DNA of 64,000 bases from Pyrinomonadaceae bacterium. Lineage in GTDB: Bacteria; Acidobacteriota; Blastocatellia; Pyrinomonadales; Pyrinomonadaceae. Positions 17,026-25,190 of this stretch are shown here, piece after piece. Position 1 is the first letter of the stretch, and the number at the start of each line of letters is the position of its first letter. Under the pieces are notes generated by a model that made no database searches, was not told the DNA's origin, and saw only the letters and a program-made list of their open reading frames with translations. Both the position numbers and the translations under genes were made by a program. The DNA lies in NCBI GenBank assembly GCA_021228405.1, contig JAJQRF010000004.1, forward strand, positions 62,001 to 126,000, written 5' to 3'.

Positions 17026-17952
17026 TTACTCTAAAGCAATAACACCGATCTTTTTGCACTCTTTCCAGAATCTTTGGCAAGTCCGATGCGACAATCCGTA
17101 TTTTTCAAGGTAAGCATATTGGTTGCCGTATTGACCGCGCAAATAAAGAAAAGTTAGTAATCTTGAAGCATCATTGTAGCTTCGATCTTTGAACAATAAT
17201 TCAAAGTTTTCTAAGCAATTCGCCGTCATACTTTCAAAAGCTAATTTTCCCTTAGCCTTAGTTAAAACCGCCTCAGAAACTTTTTTGTTAAGTATGTTAT
17301 TTGCCGTGTAGTCTTCCAGATTCAATTCGTTGGCTAATCTGTAAACTGCACTTTTACGAAATCCGACTTCCAAACGTAAAATCCCTTTAGCTTTTTCCTG
17401 TTCGCTTCGATCATTCCCGTTATCCAAACGCTCTTGATATTTGCCGTAAAGTTTATATTCTTTCGTCAATTTGCCCTTTTTAAGAGAGTTACGGAAATAA
17501 ACCGATGATTGGTTATAAAGAACTCTCTCATATTTCGGCAGCTCAAACCTCGAATATTTCGCAATAATCGGAAGTATCAAATGTTCGCCAAAGTTAAAAT
17601 CCTCAGTAAAATCAACCTTTGTCACACGTCCGCTAAAAGCATCGAAATCCATTTCCGTATGTTCTGCGGTATAGATCGAAAGCAATCTCAAGGCTTCGTT
17701 CATCTCGCTCTGATTAACCAAATGCAGATTTGAACCGAATAGCCATCTACCCGCCGAAACTTCGGCACGAATGAACCAATGTTCACGCGTGTTATCTTGC
17801 GAAACAGTCAAACGCGGTTTTCCATTTCCGGCATTAAAACTAAAAGCATTAATTTCGCCGTAATTGAAAATCGGTTTCCAACCGTGTTTTTTAAGTGTTT
17901 CGGGATTCGGCGGACGTGCGTAAGTTCTTGAAACTTGAAAAGTATCAATCAT
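17026..17952 (-). CDS. Putative rolling-circle replication initiator (phage gene II/X-like)
   Basis: 308 residues from an ATG at 17952 with GGAGG 8 nt upstream; the in-frame TTG at 17958 would sit almost on the Shine-Dalgarno. The pattern VTKVDFTEDFNFGE, then YKLYGKYQERL, then ILRLEVGFRKSAVYRLA matches the layout of filamentous-phage gene II/X and related plasmid Rep proteins, in which a Y-K-E/R-L-R-E core nicks the origin. The catalytic Tyr cannot be pinned down by eye. If correct, the excised element can replicate as a circle, which fits its Xis and integrase. A mobilization relaxase is the main alternative. Confidence 0.6.
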   Translation of the reverse strand: MIDTFQVSRTYARPPNPETLKKHGWKPIFNYGEINAFSFNAGNGKPRLTVSQDNTREHWFIRAEVSAGRWLFGSNLHLVNQSEMNEALRLLSIYTAEHTEMDFDAFSGRVTKVDFTEDFNFGEHLILPIIAKYSRFELPKYERVLYNQSSVYFRNSLKKGKLTKEYKLYGKYQERLDNGNDRSEQEKAKGILRLEVGFRKSAVYRLANELNLEDYTANNILNKKVSEAVLTKAKGKLAFESMTANCLENFELLFKDRSYNDASRLLTFLYLRGQYGNQYAYLEKYGLSHRTCQRFWKECKKIGVIALE

Positions 17953-17981
17953 TCTCAAAACCTCCGTTTTTTCCGTTGCCG

Positions 17982-18173
17982 CTATTTCACCGCAAACGCT
18001 TCACGCTTGTTTTGATCGAGATATTTTTCAAGGTCTTCTTGAAGAAAGACAACTTTTGACGCAACCCGCCGAAAAGAAATTTTTCCGGCTTTGCGTTCAC
18101 GCCAAAGTGTTATTTCAGAAATTCTTAAATACTCGCTTGCTTCTTTGTTAGTATAAATTTTTTGATTTGACAT
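17982..18173 (-). CDS. Excisionase-like MerR/HTH_17 DNA-binding protein
   Basis: 63 residues. IYTNKEASEYLRISEITLWR followed by ERKAGKISFRRVASKVVFL and EDLEKYL is the classic winged-helix excisionase/HTH_17 fold. The ATG at 18173 has GGAG 7 nt upstream; an in-frame TTG at 18191 lies before that site. Position between integrase and Rep is typical for recombination directionality factors or Rep regulators in integrated elements. Confidence 0.85.
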   Translation of the reverse strand: MSNQKIYTNKEASEYLRISEITLWRERKAGKISFRRVASKVVFLQEDLEKYLDQNKREAFAVK

Positions 18174-18495
18174 AAAGCTACTCCATAACAAAAAGCCAAC
18201 CGTTAGACGAAAGATAACTCGATTACTAAACGGTTGACTGCTTTATGCAAAATTGAAAAGTTGACAGATTAATACTGATACAGCCGAATGAGCTATCTTT
18301 GATTGTTTTAAGTTTTTAAATTATTTTTCTAAAAGAATCCCTTGTTTAGAGCGATTCTCCGTTTATTAAGATAATCGTTAGCAAACTCTCTGGATAATAA
18401 AATATCCTCAGTAATCGTCAAATTGAATTGATGAACCGAATTTTATATGTATTTTCCAAAATTGTCAATAGTTTTTATAAAGCTTCAATTTATTT
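18174..18495. other. Intergenic region between Xis-like and integrase genes
   Basis: About 320 bp, AT-rich, no convincing gene. It holds an inverted repeat with 8-bp arms, CAACCGTT at 18197-18204 and AACGGTTG at 18229-18236, just upstream of the Xis-like gene. This could be an operator, a nick site for the Rep-like protein, or a hairpin. Nothing else is recognised. Confidence 0.5.
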
Positions 18496-19737
18496 CTAAT
18501 TCAAAAAATCATTTTCAATTTGTTCGTGAATTTGTGTCTGTTCTTCCATTGGCTGTATTGGTTGTAAATTGAAAGCATTCAATTTTTCATTTATTTCTTG
18601 CGCCATAGAAAGATCGGTTGCAGTGTAATGCTTCATAGTTGTTTGAAGTTGAGAATGCCCGGCAAACTTTCCGGCAATTGCAAGCGGTGTGTTATTTTGA
18701 AGCCATCGCGTAATCGCAGTTCGTCTTAAATCGTGAAAGCGTAGATCATTCAAACCTGCAATTCTTTTTGCTGTGGCAAACGAACGCTTTATATCAACAT
18801 AGGGAAATGGATTTTCACCCTTTGAAATTTCTTTTAGTTTTTCGAGTTCCACTTTTGATCGTTGTGTTAAAGGCGCGATTCTTGGACGTTCGGTTTTAGT
18901 ATGAGTTCCGATAATATTTATCACGTTGTTATCGAAATCAATATCTTGCCATCTGAGTTTCAAAATTTCCCCGCGCCTCATTCCGCTGTCCAAAGCTAAT
19001 AGAATCATTCCTTTCAAATGCGGGTTATCTACTGAGATTGTCGCTTCAATTTCTTCAACTTCGTTCGGATTATTCTTTTTCGTGCGTTCGTAAGTTATTT
19101 GACGTTCACCTTGACAGGAATTTAATAAACGATTTTCTTCTTCACGCGTCAATAAACGAGTCCGGGCAGTTTCGTGAGAAACGTCAATCACACCTGCATT
19201 AAAAAAGATGTCACGCAAAACCCAACCTTTGCCGTAAGCGTAACGCATCATTTTACGCATTACGGAAAGATCACGGTTGACGGTTGTCAATTTTACGGTC
19301 GCATCTTTTTTGGTCTGTGATTTTCGTTTCAAACGCCACATTTTATAACTTCGTAAACTTTCCGTTGTAATCTCGTTTAATAATCGTTTGCCGTAAAATT
19401 CTTTCAAAACTTTGAGTTGACCGACAACCGTTACGCTTGAACGAAGTCCAGCAATCTTGCGTCCTTCTACGATCACGGCGGGTTTATAAAATTCTTTTTC
19501 GCAAATGTCGCATAATTGGGAAAAAGTCATTCTCTCGCCTGTTTTGATTTGCCCGTGAGTCTTTTTAAGATCATTTACCAATTTATCTCTTAAATCGGTC
19601 GCATTCGTTTTTAGATCGGCGTGACGTTCCATATAACAGGTCTTGCCTTGAATTTCGTCAAAATACTGTATTCTGACAACCCACGAACCTTTGCTTTTTC
19701 CTGTTTTCCGCTTAAAGATTTTTGTTTTGATTTCCAT
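18496..19737 (-). CDS. Tyrosine recombinase (integrase)
   Basis: 413 residues in the usual phage-integrase layout: an N-terminal arm-binding part, a SAM-like core-binding domain (about 70-170) and a C-terminal catalytic domain. Catalytic residues are complete: Arg254 in SGMRRGEILKLRW, His335 and Arg338 in HDLRRT, His361 in AGHSQLQTTMKHY, and nucleophile Tyr371. It catalyses integration into, and excision from, the tRNA-Arg gene. It is transcribed inward from the right end, 156 bp from the attR core, with probable arm sites just before its start codon. Integrase binding there could autoregulate expression. Confidence 0.95.
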   Translation of the reverse strand: MEIKTKIFKRKTGKSKGSWVVRIQYFDEIQGKTCYMERHADLKTNATDLRDKLVNDLKKTHGQIKTGERMTFSQLCDICEKEFYKPAVIVEGRKIAGLRSSVTVVGQLKVLKEFYGKRLLNEITTESLRSYKMWRLKRKSQTKKDATVKLTTVNRDLSVMRKMMRYAYGKGWVLRDIFFNAGVIDVSHETARTRLLTREEENRLLNSCQGERQITYERTKKNNPNEVEEIEATISVDNPHLKGMILLALDSGMRRGEILKLRWQDIDFDNNVINIIGTHTKTERPRIAPLTQRSKVELEKLKEISKGENPFPYVDIKRSFATAKRIAGLNDLRFHDLRRTAITRWLQNNTPLAIAGKFAGHSQLQTTMKHYTATDLSMAQEINEKLNAFNLQPIQPMEEQTQIHEQIENDFLN

Positions 19738-19743
19738 AAAATT

Positions 19744-19877
19744 TTCACACCCAAATTCACACCTTTTTTATGGTGTGAACAGAAATATTTTGAAAGAACT
19801 TGAAATTCATAGAAAAGCTATGATGCTGTAAGTCCTTACATTATATAGTGTTTGGAAATATTTTGAAAGGGTGTGAA
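19744..19877. promoter_or_regulatory. Right arm-type integrase sites (four copies)
   Basis: TTCACACC-type motifs occur at 19744-19752 and 19756-19764 (direct) and at 19771-19779 and 19869-19877 (inverted). They match the three copies at the left end. The first three overlap the region just upstream of the integrase start codon, so binding could also repress it. Confidence 0.6.
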
Positions 19878-19893
19878 AGACTAAATAGTTCGT

Positions 19894-19939
19894 CTTCGAA
19901 CCAGAGGGTCGCAGGTTCGAATCCTGCCGGGTGTATCAA
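19894..19939 (+). repeat. attR core (duplicated tRNA-Arg 3' half)
   Basis: 46 bp identical to 8491-8536. It lacks the tRNA 5' half and cannot encode a tRNA, marking the far junction of the element. Confidence 0.92.
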
Positions 19940-19946
19940 GTAGATC

Positions 19947-19992
19947 AATAAGAAATAAGGAGCAACCGTCAAGTTGCTCCTTATTTCTTATT
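19947..19992. terminator. Strong bidirectional terminator, probably the original tRNA-Arg terminator
   Basis: Perfect 20-bp arms (AATAAGAAATAAGGAGCAAC and complement) with a 6-nt loop, right after the attR core. It also lies just downstream of the HNH gene stop on the minus strand. Confidence 0.85.
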
Positions 19993-20011
19993 GTTTCTAC
20001 TTTTCGTTCTG

Positions 20012-20731
20012 CTAAAAAAATCGGTTTCCCATCGAGGAATTACAGCTTCCGCATACGGGTGCCAGATTCAGATAATGGTGCATACAGGCTTCTTCGAGTG
20101 CAGGTACTTGTCTGGCTTCCCTGATCGCACTGTAAAAGATCACGCCCGCTTCATTGAGTTCGTATCGCTCTTTGTAGGTTCCGATGCTGTTTGACGCGTC
20201 GCCGCCGACATTTGCCGCCACGCTTCCGATGGATGCTGTATTCTTATTTCCCCGTGCGCCGCCCCTGGTTAAACCGAATCCGCGAAAAATTTTGAGAATG
20301 GCAACCGTTCTGCCGCCCTCCTGCGGTTTTTGGTGATCGATGGTCAAGTTCTTAAGCGGTAATTTTATGCGGCAACGGCGGCAATATGTCGCATCCAGAT
20401 ACTCACCCATTAGTCCGTGAGTCTTATCGAATTTTTCAAACATACAACTTTGCACACCGTAAACGTTTCGCCAGGTTGCATCATGTTTCACGTTTCGATA
20501 CGTATTTACCGTATAAGTATTTGCCAGATACCCGAAAAAGTTATTTATTTGCTGTCCTGTTAATGTCAATACCGGCGTATGATTAACCGACAAAGACAAT
20601 GAATTTATAGAATTATAGCCCTGATTAACTCTGACATAAGTTCCCGGCAAACGGACTTCCATTATCTGTTCGATGGTATAGGCATTGACCGTCGGATTCG
20701 ACAATAATGCCCGAATAACTGCATCCCTCAT
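20012..20731 (-). CDS. HNH-nuclease-like protein
   Basis: 239 residues. A treble-clef HNH module is split by a long insert. It has CRRC (Cys117, Cys120), then LTIDHQKPQEGG (Asp132, His133), and after about 90 residues LNLAPVCGSCNSSMGN (Cys227, Cys230). Zinc ligands and the D-H catalytic pair are present. The N-terminal 110 residues match nothing recognised. The insert contains a Gly-rich stretch (FGLTRGGARG). It could be a homing-type or defence nuclease, or a toxin. It lies immediately outside the integrated element and has the higher GC of the host. AGAGGGATG precedes the ATG. Confidence 0.75.
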   Translation of the reverse strand: MRDAVIRALLSNPTVNAYTIEQIMEVRLPGTYVRVNQGYNSINSLSLSVNHTPVLTLTGQQINNFFGYLANTYTVNTYRNVKHDATWRNVYGVQSCMFEKFDKTHGLMGEYLDATYCRRCRIKLPLKNLTIDHQKPQEGGRTVAILKIFRGFGLTRGGARGNKNTASIGSVAANVGGDASNSIGTYKERYELNEAGVIFYSAIREARQVPALEEACMHHYLNLAPVCGSCNSSMGNRFF

Positions 20732-20949
20732 TTTTCATCCCTCTTTAAATATTTAGAATTTTGTTCCTAACTATTAACGCGACAAAATGAAAAAAATACG
20801 GACATTTTTTTTGTAATTTTTCCACTCTCAAACTTTTTCGATTTTGAGTAAGCAGAATGAAGTTTAACGAAAAACAGAGCTAAGACTTTAGCCCTGTTTT
20901 GTTTGCGATATTTATTGAGTAACAATCGGCTGTAAATTAATGAATATCA

Positions 20950-20982
20950 AAAAGCCGGGGAAATTAAATTTCCCCGGCTTTT
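20950..20982. terminator. Perfect hairpin terminator
   Basis: 16-bp perfect arms (AAAAGCCGGGGAAATT and complement) around one base, with A and T tracts on both sides. It terminates the delta-60 gene on the minus strand, whose stop lies 40 bp upstream. Confidence 0.85.
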
Positions 20983-21022
20983 AAAAGTTAAATCAAATAC
21001 AGTATCCCGTTTCCGGCGGTTT

Positions 21023-22726
21023 TCATTCAATTGTCCGAAAATATATGTCGCTGATATTTTCGCTCAAGTTGATCGTCCGTGTCGGATTTTCAAAAAAGTA
21101 ACGCTTCGACTCGATCGTGATGATGCAAGTGCCGGGCGTTACTTCGTTAAACTGATAGTAACCGAATGAATTTGTGCGCGTAATGCGTGTGATCCCGGTC
21201 GCATCGGTCAAATAAACCAATACGTTGCGAATTCCTTTCTCATTGATTTCGACACGTCCGCTTAACGAGTAATTGACGGAGCGCGGAGCAGTGTCGCCCA
21301 ACAAGCGGACGATCGTAAACAAGCCGTTCGCATCGCCGACGGCTACTGCTCTGCCGGTCGAGTCGAGTGCCATTCCATACAGCAGATCACTGCTTGCCCC
21401 GCGAATGTCAAATGTTACTCTGCCCGCCGTTCCATATGTAGTGTCCACCGAACCGTCCGCATTGTAGCGGATGAGATTGTAATCGGCTCCGATTCCCGGA
21501 TTTGTATAACCGGCGGCAACAATTTTACCGTCAGGCTGAACTGCGACTCCTTTAACTTCGTCACTTGAAACGGCGATAAGCGTGGTCAATTTGCCGTCCG
21601 TGTCGAACGAAGTATCGAGCGAGCCGTTCGTATTGTAGCGAACAAGCGCAAAATCATAATAAGTTCCGTTTCTGCTTTGCCCTGCCGCCACGATTTTTCC
21701 GTCCGGCTGAATTGAAAGAGCATTTATCTGATCGGTTGAGGTCAGAACCGGAGTTATTACTTTGCCGTCAAAGTCGAATGATGTGTCGAGCGAACCGTTC
21801 GTATTGTAACGAACGAGCGCAAAATCGATGTTTGAACCGTTGTAAGTATAACCTGCCGCGATGATTTTGCCGTCTGCCTGAAGCTTGACCGCATAAGCCT
21901 GATCGGTCGAACTCAAAACTCCCGTGATCGCTTTCCCGTCGCCGTCAAACGAAGTATCGAGCGAGCCGTTCGTGTTATATCTGACCAACACGAAATCATA
22001 ATTTGTTCCCGTAAAGCTATAACCTGCAATAATTATTTTGCCATCCGCCTGAATTGCCACCGCGCGCCCGAGGTCTTCATAACTCGAAATGGCGGTCGTC
22101 ACTTTGCCGTCTGTGTCGAAGGAAGTATCAAGGGAGCCGTCCGTGTTGACCCGAATAACCGCAAAATCAAGATTAGCGGCATAACTTTGTCCCGCCACGA
22201 CAATTTTCCCGTCAGGCTGAATCGCCAATGCAAAAGTGCTGTCGTCGCCGCTCAAAACGGGAGTCGTCATTTTACCATCGCCGTCGAACGTCACGTCGGG
22301 CGAACCGTCTGAATTGAGCCGAACGACCGCAAAATCGAGGTTTGTCCCGTAAACTTGTCCTGCAATAACGATTTTACCGTCGGATTGAATGGCAACGGCA
22401 ACACATTCAAACCTTGAATTTATCTGCACAACCGTTTTGCCGTCGCCGTCAAAAAGCGTGTCGAAGGTTCCGTCAGAGTTATAACGCGCAACGCCGCAAC
22501 TGTAAGTCGTTCCGAAATGAACGGGTCCGGCGACGACGATTTTGCCGTCGCTCTGGATTGCCGTCCCGCGAACTATATCGCTCCCGCCGATTCCGATGGG
22601 TTCAAAAGATTTTCCGTCAAGTGAAAAAGTCGTGTCTAAATCTCCCGGTGCACCATTGGCAGTCGAAAGAAACCACAAAAAAAGCGTCAGCAAAAGACAG
22701 ATAGAGTAGCCTGTATTCTTGTTCAT
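21023..22726 (-). CDS. Secreted delta-60 repeat protein with C-terminal regulatory-like beta domain
   Basis: 567 residues with a signal peptide (LLLTLFLWFLSTANGAPG). About eight delta-60 repeats follow, each with IQPDGKIVVAGQ- and VRYNTNGSLDTSFDTDGK-type strands, nearly identical at the DNA level in the middle copies. The last 90 residues (from SLSGRVEINEKGIRNVLVYL) form a carboxypeptidase-regulatory-like or SdrD-B-like sandwich with NSFGYYQFNEVTPG, a common tail on exported Acidobacteriota proteins. Probably surface or periplasmic; no enzyme motif. A strong terminator follows. Confidence 0.88.
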   Translation of the reverse strand: MNKNTGYSICLLLTLFLWFLSTANGAPGDLDTTFSLDGKSFEPIGIGGSDIVRGTAIQSDGKIVVAGPVHFGTTYSCGVARYNSDGTFDTLFDGDGKTVVQINSRFECVAVAIQSDGKIVIAGQVYGTNLDFAVVRLNSDGSPDVTFDGDGKMTTPVLSGDDSTFALAIQPDGKIVVAGQSYAANLDFAVIRVNTDGSLDTSFDTDGKVTTAISSYEDLGRAVAIQADGKIIIAGYSFTGTNYDFVLVRYNTNGSLDTSFDGDGKAITGVLSSTDQAYAVKLQADGKIIAAGYTYNGSNIDFALVRYNTNGSLDTSFDFDGKVITPVLTSTDQINALSIQPDGKIVAAGQSRNGTYYDFALVRYNTNGSLDTSFDTDGKLTTLIAVSSDEVKGVAVQPDGKIVAAGYTNPGIGADYNLIRYNADGSVDTTYGTAGRVTFDIRGASSDLLYGMALDSTGRAVAVGDANGLFTIVRLLGDTAPRSVNYSLSGRVEINEKGIRNVLVYLTDATGITRITRTNSFGYYQFNEVTPGTCIITIESKRYFFENPTRTINLSENISDIYFRTIE

Positions 22727-23349
22727 TTAGAATTTTTCTCCTTTTTATTCTGTTAAATATGGAATTTTAGAACTATGAAATTGAGTAAAACAGGGGGATT
22801 TTTTATTTATCCGAGAAACGGGAAAAGCTGTTCGCTTCTTCAGAGATAGGTTGAAACGAATCCATTATAAGCAACTTGAGATTAATTGCAATATCCTTTT
22901 TACAAATTTTCAGTATCAATAATTAATACCGCGACGTTCACCGCTAAAGACAGTTGAAAGAGAAATTTTCGTTAATGCTTTTTATAGTTTTAGGTGCTTC
23001 TCAAAATCCCTGTTTAATTTTATTAATCTTCATTTTTATAAGTATTTAAAGCATTTCCAACTTAAATTTAATGCGGTTGCAAAGCCGCTCGTGAGCCGTT
23101 CGATTTCATAAAAAACCACACTTTCGACCATATTTTCGTCAAATAGACGCAGAATCCTGACTTTTTGTCGTAAAAATCTCCAACTTAAAGATAAAAGTCT
23201 TGACAATAACTATAAGAAAATAGTAAATTTCAATAGTTTTTTATTAACAATTCAGCAAAACAGTTTTCAATTAGTTTCTTAGAAACAACGCGAGGGAACT
23301 GTTAAATTCGGTTAAGTTTATTTCTAAAACCTTGAGGAGGGAAATTTTT
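22727..23349. other. Long intergenic region upstream of the VCBS-repeat gene
   Basis: About 620 bp between divergent genes, AT-rich, with no credible open frame. It must hold promoters for both. The right one is visible near 23200. Nothing else is recognised. Confidence 0.6.
23200..23226 (+). promoter_or_regulatory. Probable promoter of the VCBS-repeat gene
   Basis: Perfect -35 TTGACA at 23200-23205, with a weaker -10-like TAGTAA at 23221-23226 after 15 nt. The leader to the ATG at 23350 would be about 115 nt. Confidence 0.45.
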
Positions 23350-25140
23350 ATGTCTTGGGCTAAGATGAATGAGTCCACTCGCTCTCTGCTTTTCTCGGTT
23401 GCTATTCTCGGAATAGGAACGGCAGGATTGTGGTTTGGAGCACAATTTAATAAAGCGGAAGCAAATACGGCAACGACGGTTGCCGCTGCGCCTTCTGCAA
23501 CATTTGCCGGTACGGGTTTCGGCTTGATCCCTGACGGTCCGACGGGCTGTCTGGATACAAATCCGCCTTCGTCGCGCGATATTACATTTGCCGTAACAGG
23601 TATTTCGGGAAATGTATCGAAAGTTGAAGTCAGCAATGTTGTTTTCAACCCGCAACACACATGGGCAACCGACGTTAAAGCGATCCTGATCGCTCCGAAC
23701 GGCGCAAGCCATACCTTGTTCGGAAGAACTTTGGCGACAACGTCGAACGGCTGTGGTGATTCATCACCCTTAGCCGGTCCGTATGCTTTCGCTGACTCGG
23801 CAGCCGCTCCGCCGTCAGGTGGATGGTGGCAGGCAACCACCGCCGCAACCGGCACGACTCCGGTTGCCAGCGGAACTTACAGAACAACCAACGCTGGCGG
23901 TGCAGGAGCAACCAATCCGATGCCCGCAACCAATATGAACGCTTCGTTCACAGGCGTGACCAATGCTAACGGAACCTGGACACTCCGCTTCACCGATCAC
24001 GGCGGCGGCGACACGGGAACCATTTCATCGGCTACTTTGTTAGTTGAAGGCGCAACCGTTGTTCCGAGCTATCAGAACATGGATATGGACGGCGACGGCA
24101 AAACCGACTTCGTTGTCGGTCGCGGTACCGATACTCCGTTAACGGAAAATGAAGCGGTCAGCACCGGCACTTTGAATCGCGGCGTTTACACGGTTCGTGA
24201 AAGACTTGCCAAAGATCGTGAAGTTGCTAATGTTGGTGAAACAGGTCAAGGTAATTTAGCTCCGGCAATTACTTGGTATACGTCGATCAATGGTTCGGGC
24301 GCAACTCAAGTCGGCTCGTTCGGTGATTCGGCAACCGACTTCTTCGTTCCGAACGATTATGACGGCGACAGAAAAACCGACTTGGCGGTTTGGAGACCGG
24401 GCGCACCGTTTACGGCGGCTTTCTATATTCTCCAAAGCTCGAACAATACGGTTCGCACGGACATTTTCGGTCAGACAGGCGACGATCCGGCAATCACAGG
24501 CGACTATGACGGCGACGGCAAAGCGGATACCGCAACCTTCCGTTGTCCCGCATTCGGAGCCGGTGACGGTCAGTGCTTCTTCTTCTATCGTCCGAGCAAT
24601 CCGGTCATTACCCCTGCGGGTATCTGGGTGGTGCCCTGGGGCTTTGGTGAAGACGGCGACTTCTTCGTCAATCCGGGCGACTTCGACGGCGACGGCAAAA
24701 ACGACTTTTGTATCCAACGTGCAAATCCGGCTTCGCCGACCAGCGGTCAGTTCGTTCTGCTGAAATCGAACGGTTTCGGTGTTGAATTCATCAACTGGGG
24801 CTCATCGAGCGACTTTATCATTCCGGGCGACTACGACGGCGACGGTAAAGACGACTTCTGCGTCAGAAGAACGATCAGCGGTGTCAGACAACACTTCATT
24901 CTCGAAAGAGACGGCGGCGGCACGGGTCCGTTATCGCCGATTCCTTGGGGAATCACTAATGATGTCAGCGCACCGGGCGACTATGACGGCGACGGCAAAC
25001 AAGACATCGCTGTCTGGAGACCCAACGCAACGCCTTCGGCTAACTTCTTCCATGTTCTTCGTTCATCGGATGGTGCAATTCAATCCTATGAATGGGGACA
25101 ACAGAACGATATTCCGCCGGCAAGCTGGTATGTTCACTAA
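23350..25140 (+). CDS. Exported protein with P-domain-like module and six VCBS/FG-GAP repeats
   Basis: 596 residues from an ATG 9 nt after GAGGAGG. An N-terminal hydrophobic segment (SLLFSVAILGIGTAGLWFGA) acts as signal or anchor. Residues about 45-235 resemble a proprotein-convertase P domain (ITFAVTGISGNVSKVEVSN and on, ending TWTLRFTDHGGGDTG). Six calcium-loop repeats follow of the type DYDGDGKxDxxVxR, plausible VCBS/FG-GAP propeller blades with Asp-rich Ca-binding loops. No catalytic centre is seen. Cell-surface adhesion or matrix binding is the usual inference for this architecture. The long leader and strong ribosome site suggest high expression. Confidence 0.85.
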   Translation: MSWAKMNESTRSLLFSVAILGIGTAGLWFGAQFNKAEANTATTVAAAPSATFAGTGFGLIPDGPTGCLDTNPPSSRDITFAVTGISGNVSKVEVSNVVFNPQHTWATDVKAILIAPNGASHTLFGRTLATTSNGCGDSSPLAGPYAFADSAAAPPSGGWWQATTAATGTTPVASGTYRTTNAGGAGATNPMPATNMNASFTGVTNANGTWTLRFTDHGGGDTGTISSATLLVEGATVVPSYQNMDMDGDGKTDFVVGRGTDTPLTENEAVSTGTLNRGVYTVRERLAKDREVANVGETGQGNLAPAITWYTSINGSGATQVGSFGDSATDFFVPNDYDGDRKTDLAVWRPGAPFTAAFYILQSSNNTVRTDIFGQTGDDPAITGDYDGDGKADTATFRCPAFGAGDGQCFFFYRPSNPVITPAGIWVVPWGFGEDGDFFVNPGDFDGDGKNDFCIQRANPASPTSGQFVLLKSNGFGVEFINWGSSSDFIIPGDYDGDGKDDFCVRRTISGVRQHFILERDGGGTGPLSPIPWGITNDVSAPGDYDGDGKQDIAVWRPNATPSANFFHVLRSSDGAIQSYEWGQQNDIPPASWYVH

Positions 25141-25162
25141 TTGTTAGTTTAATTTCTAACTG

Positions 25163-25190
25163 AAAAGAGGCTGAAATTTCAGCCTCTTTT
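25163..25190. terminator. Perfect bidirectional hairpin terminator
   Basis: 14-bp perfect palindrome arms (AAAAGAGGCTGAAA and complement) with no loop bases, between the stops of two convergent genes. Confidence 0.85.

Larger units (their letters stand above)
8491..19939. mobile_element. tRNA-Arg-integrated mobile element of about 11.4 kb
   Basis: It is bounded by an identical 46-bp direct repeat (8491-8536 and 19894-19939) that starts at the tRNA anticodon loop. The right end carries a tyrosine integrase transcribed inward. Cargo in order: a small unknown, a SWIM-finger protein, an XRE regulator, a type III-like R-M pair, an overlapping two-gene membrane module, two unknown genes, a gene II/X-like Rep, an Xis-like HTH protein and the integrase. 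It is more AT-rich than the flanking chromosome. No conjugation or phage structural genes are seen, so it is best described as an integrative or mobilizable element or a satellite. Both ends, integrase catalytic residues and arm sites look intact, so it may still excise. Confidence 0.9.

Noticed and set aside
8491-19939. Conjugative element or complete prophage
   Set aside because: No relaxase of a known MOB type, no type IV secretion, capsid, portal or terminase genes are present.
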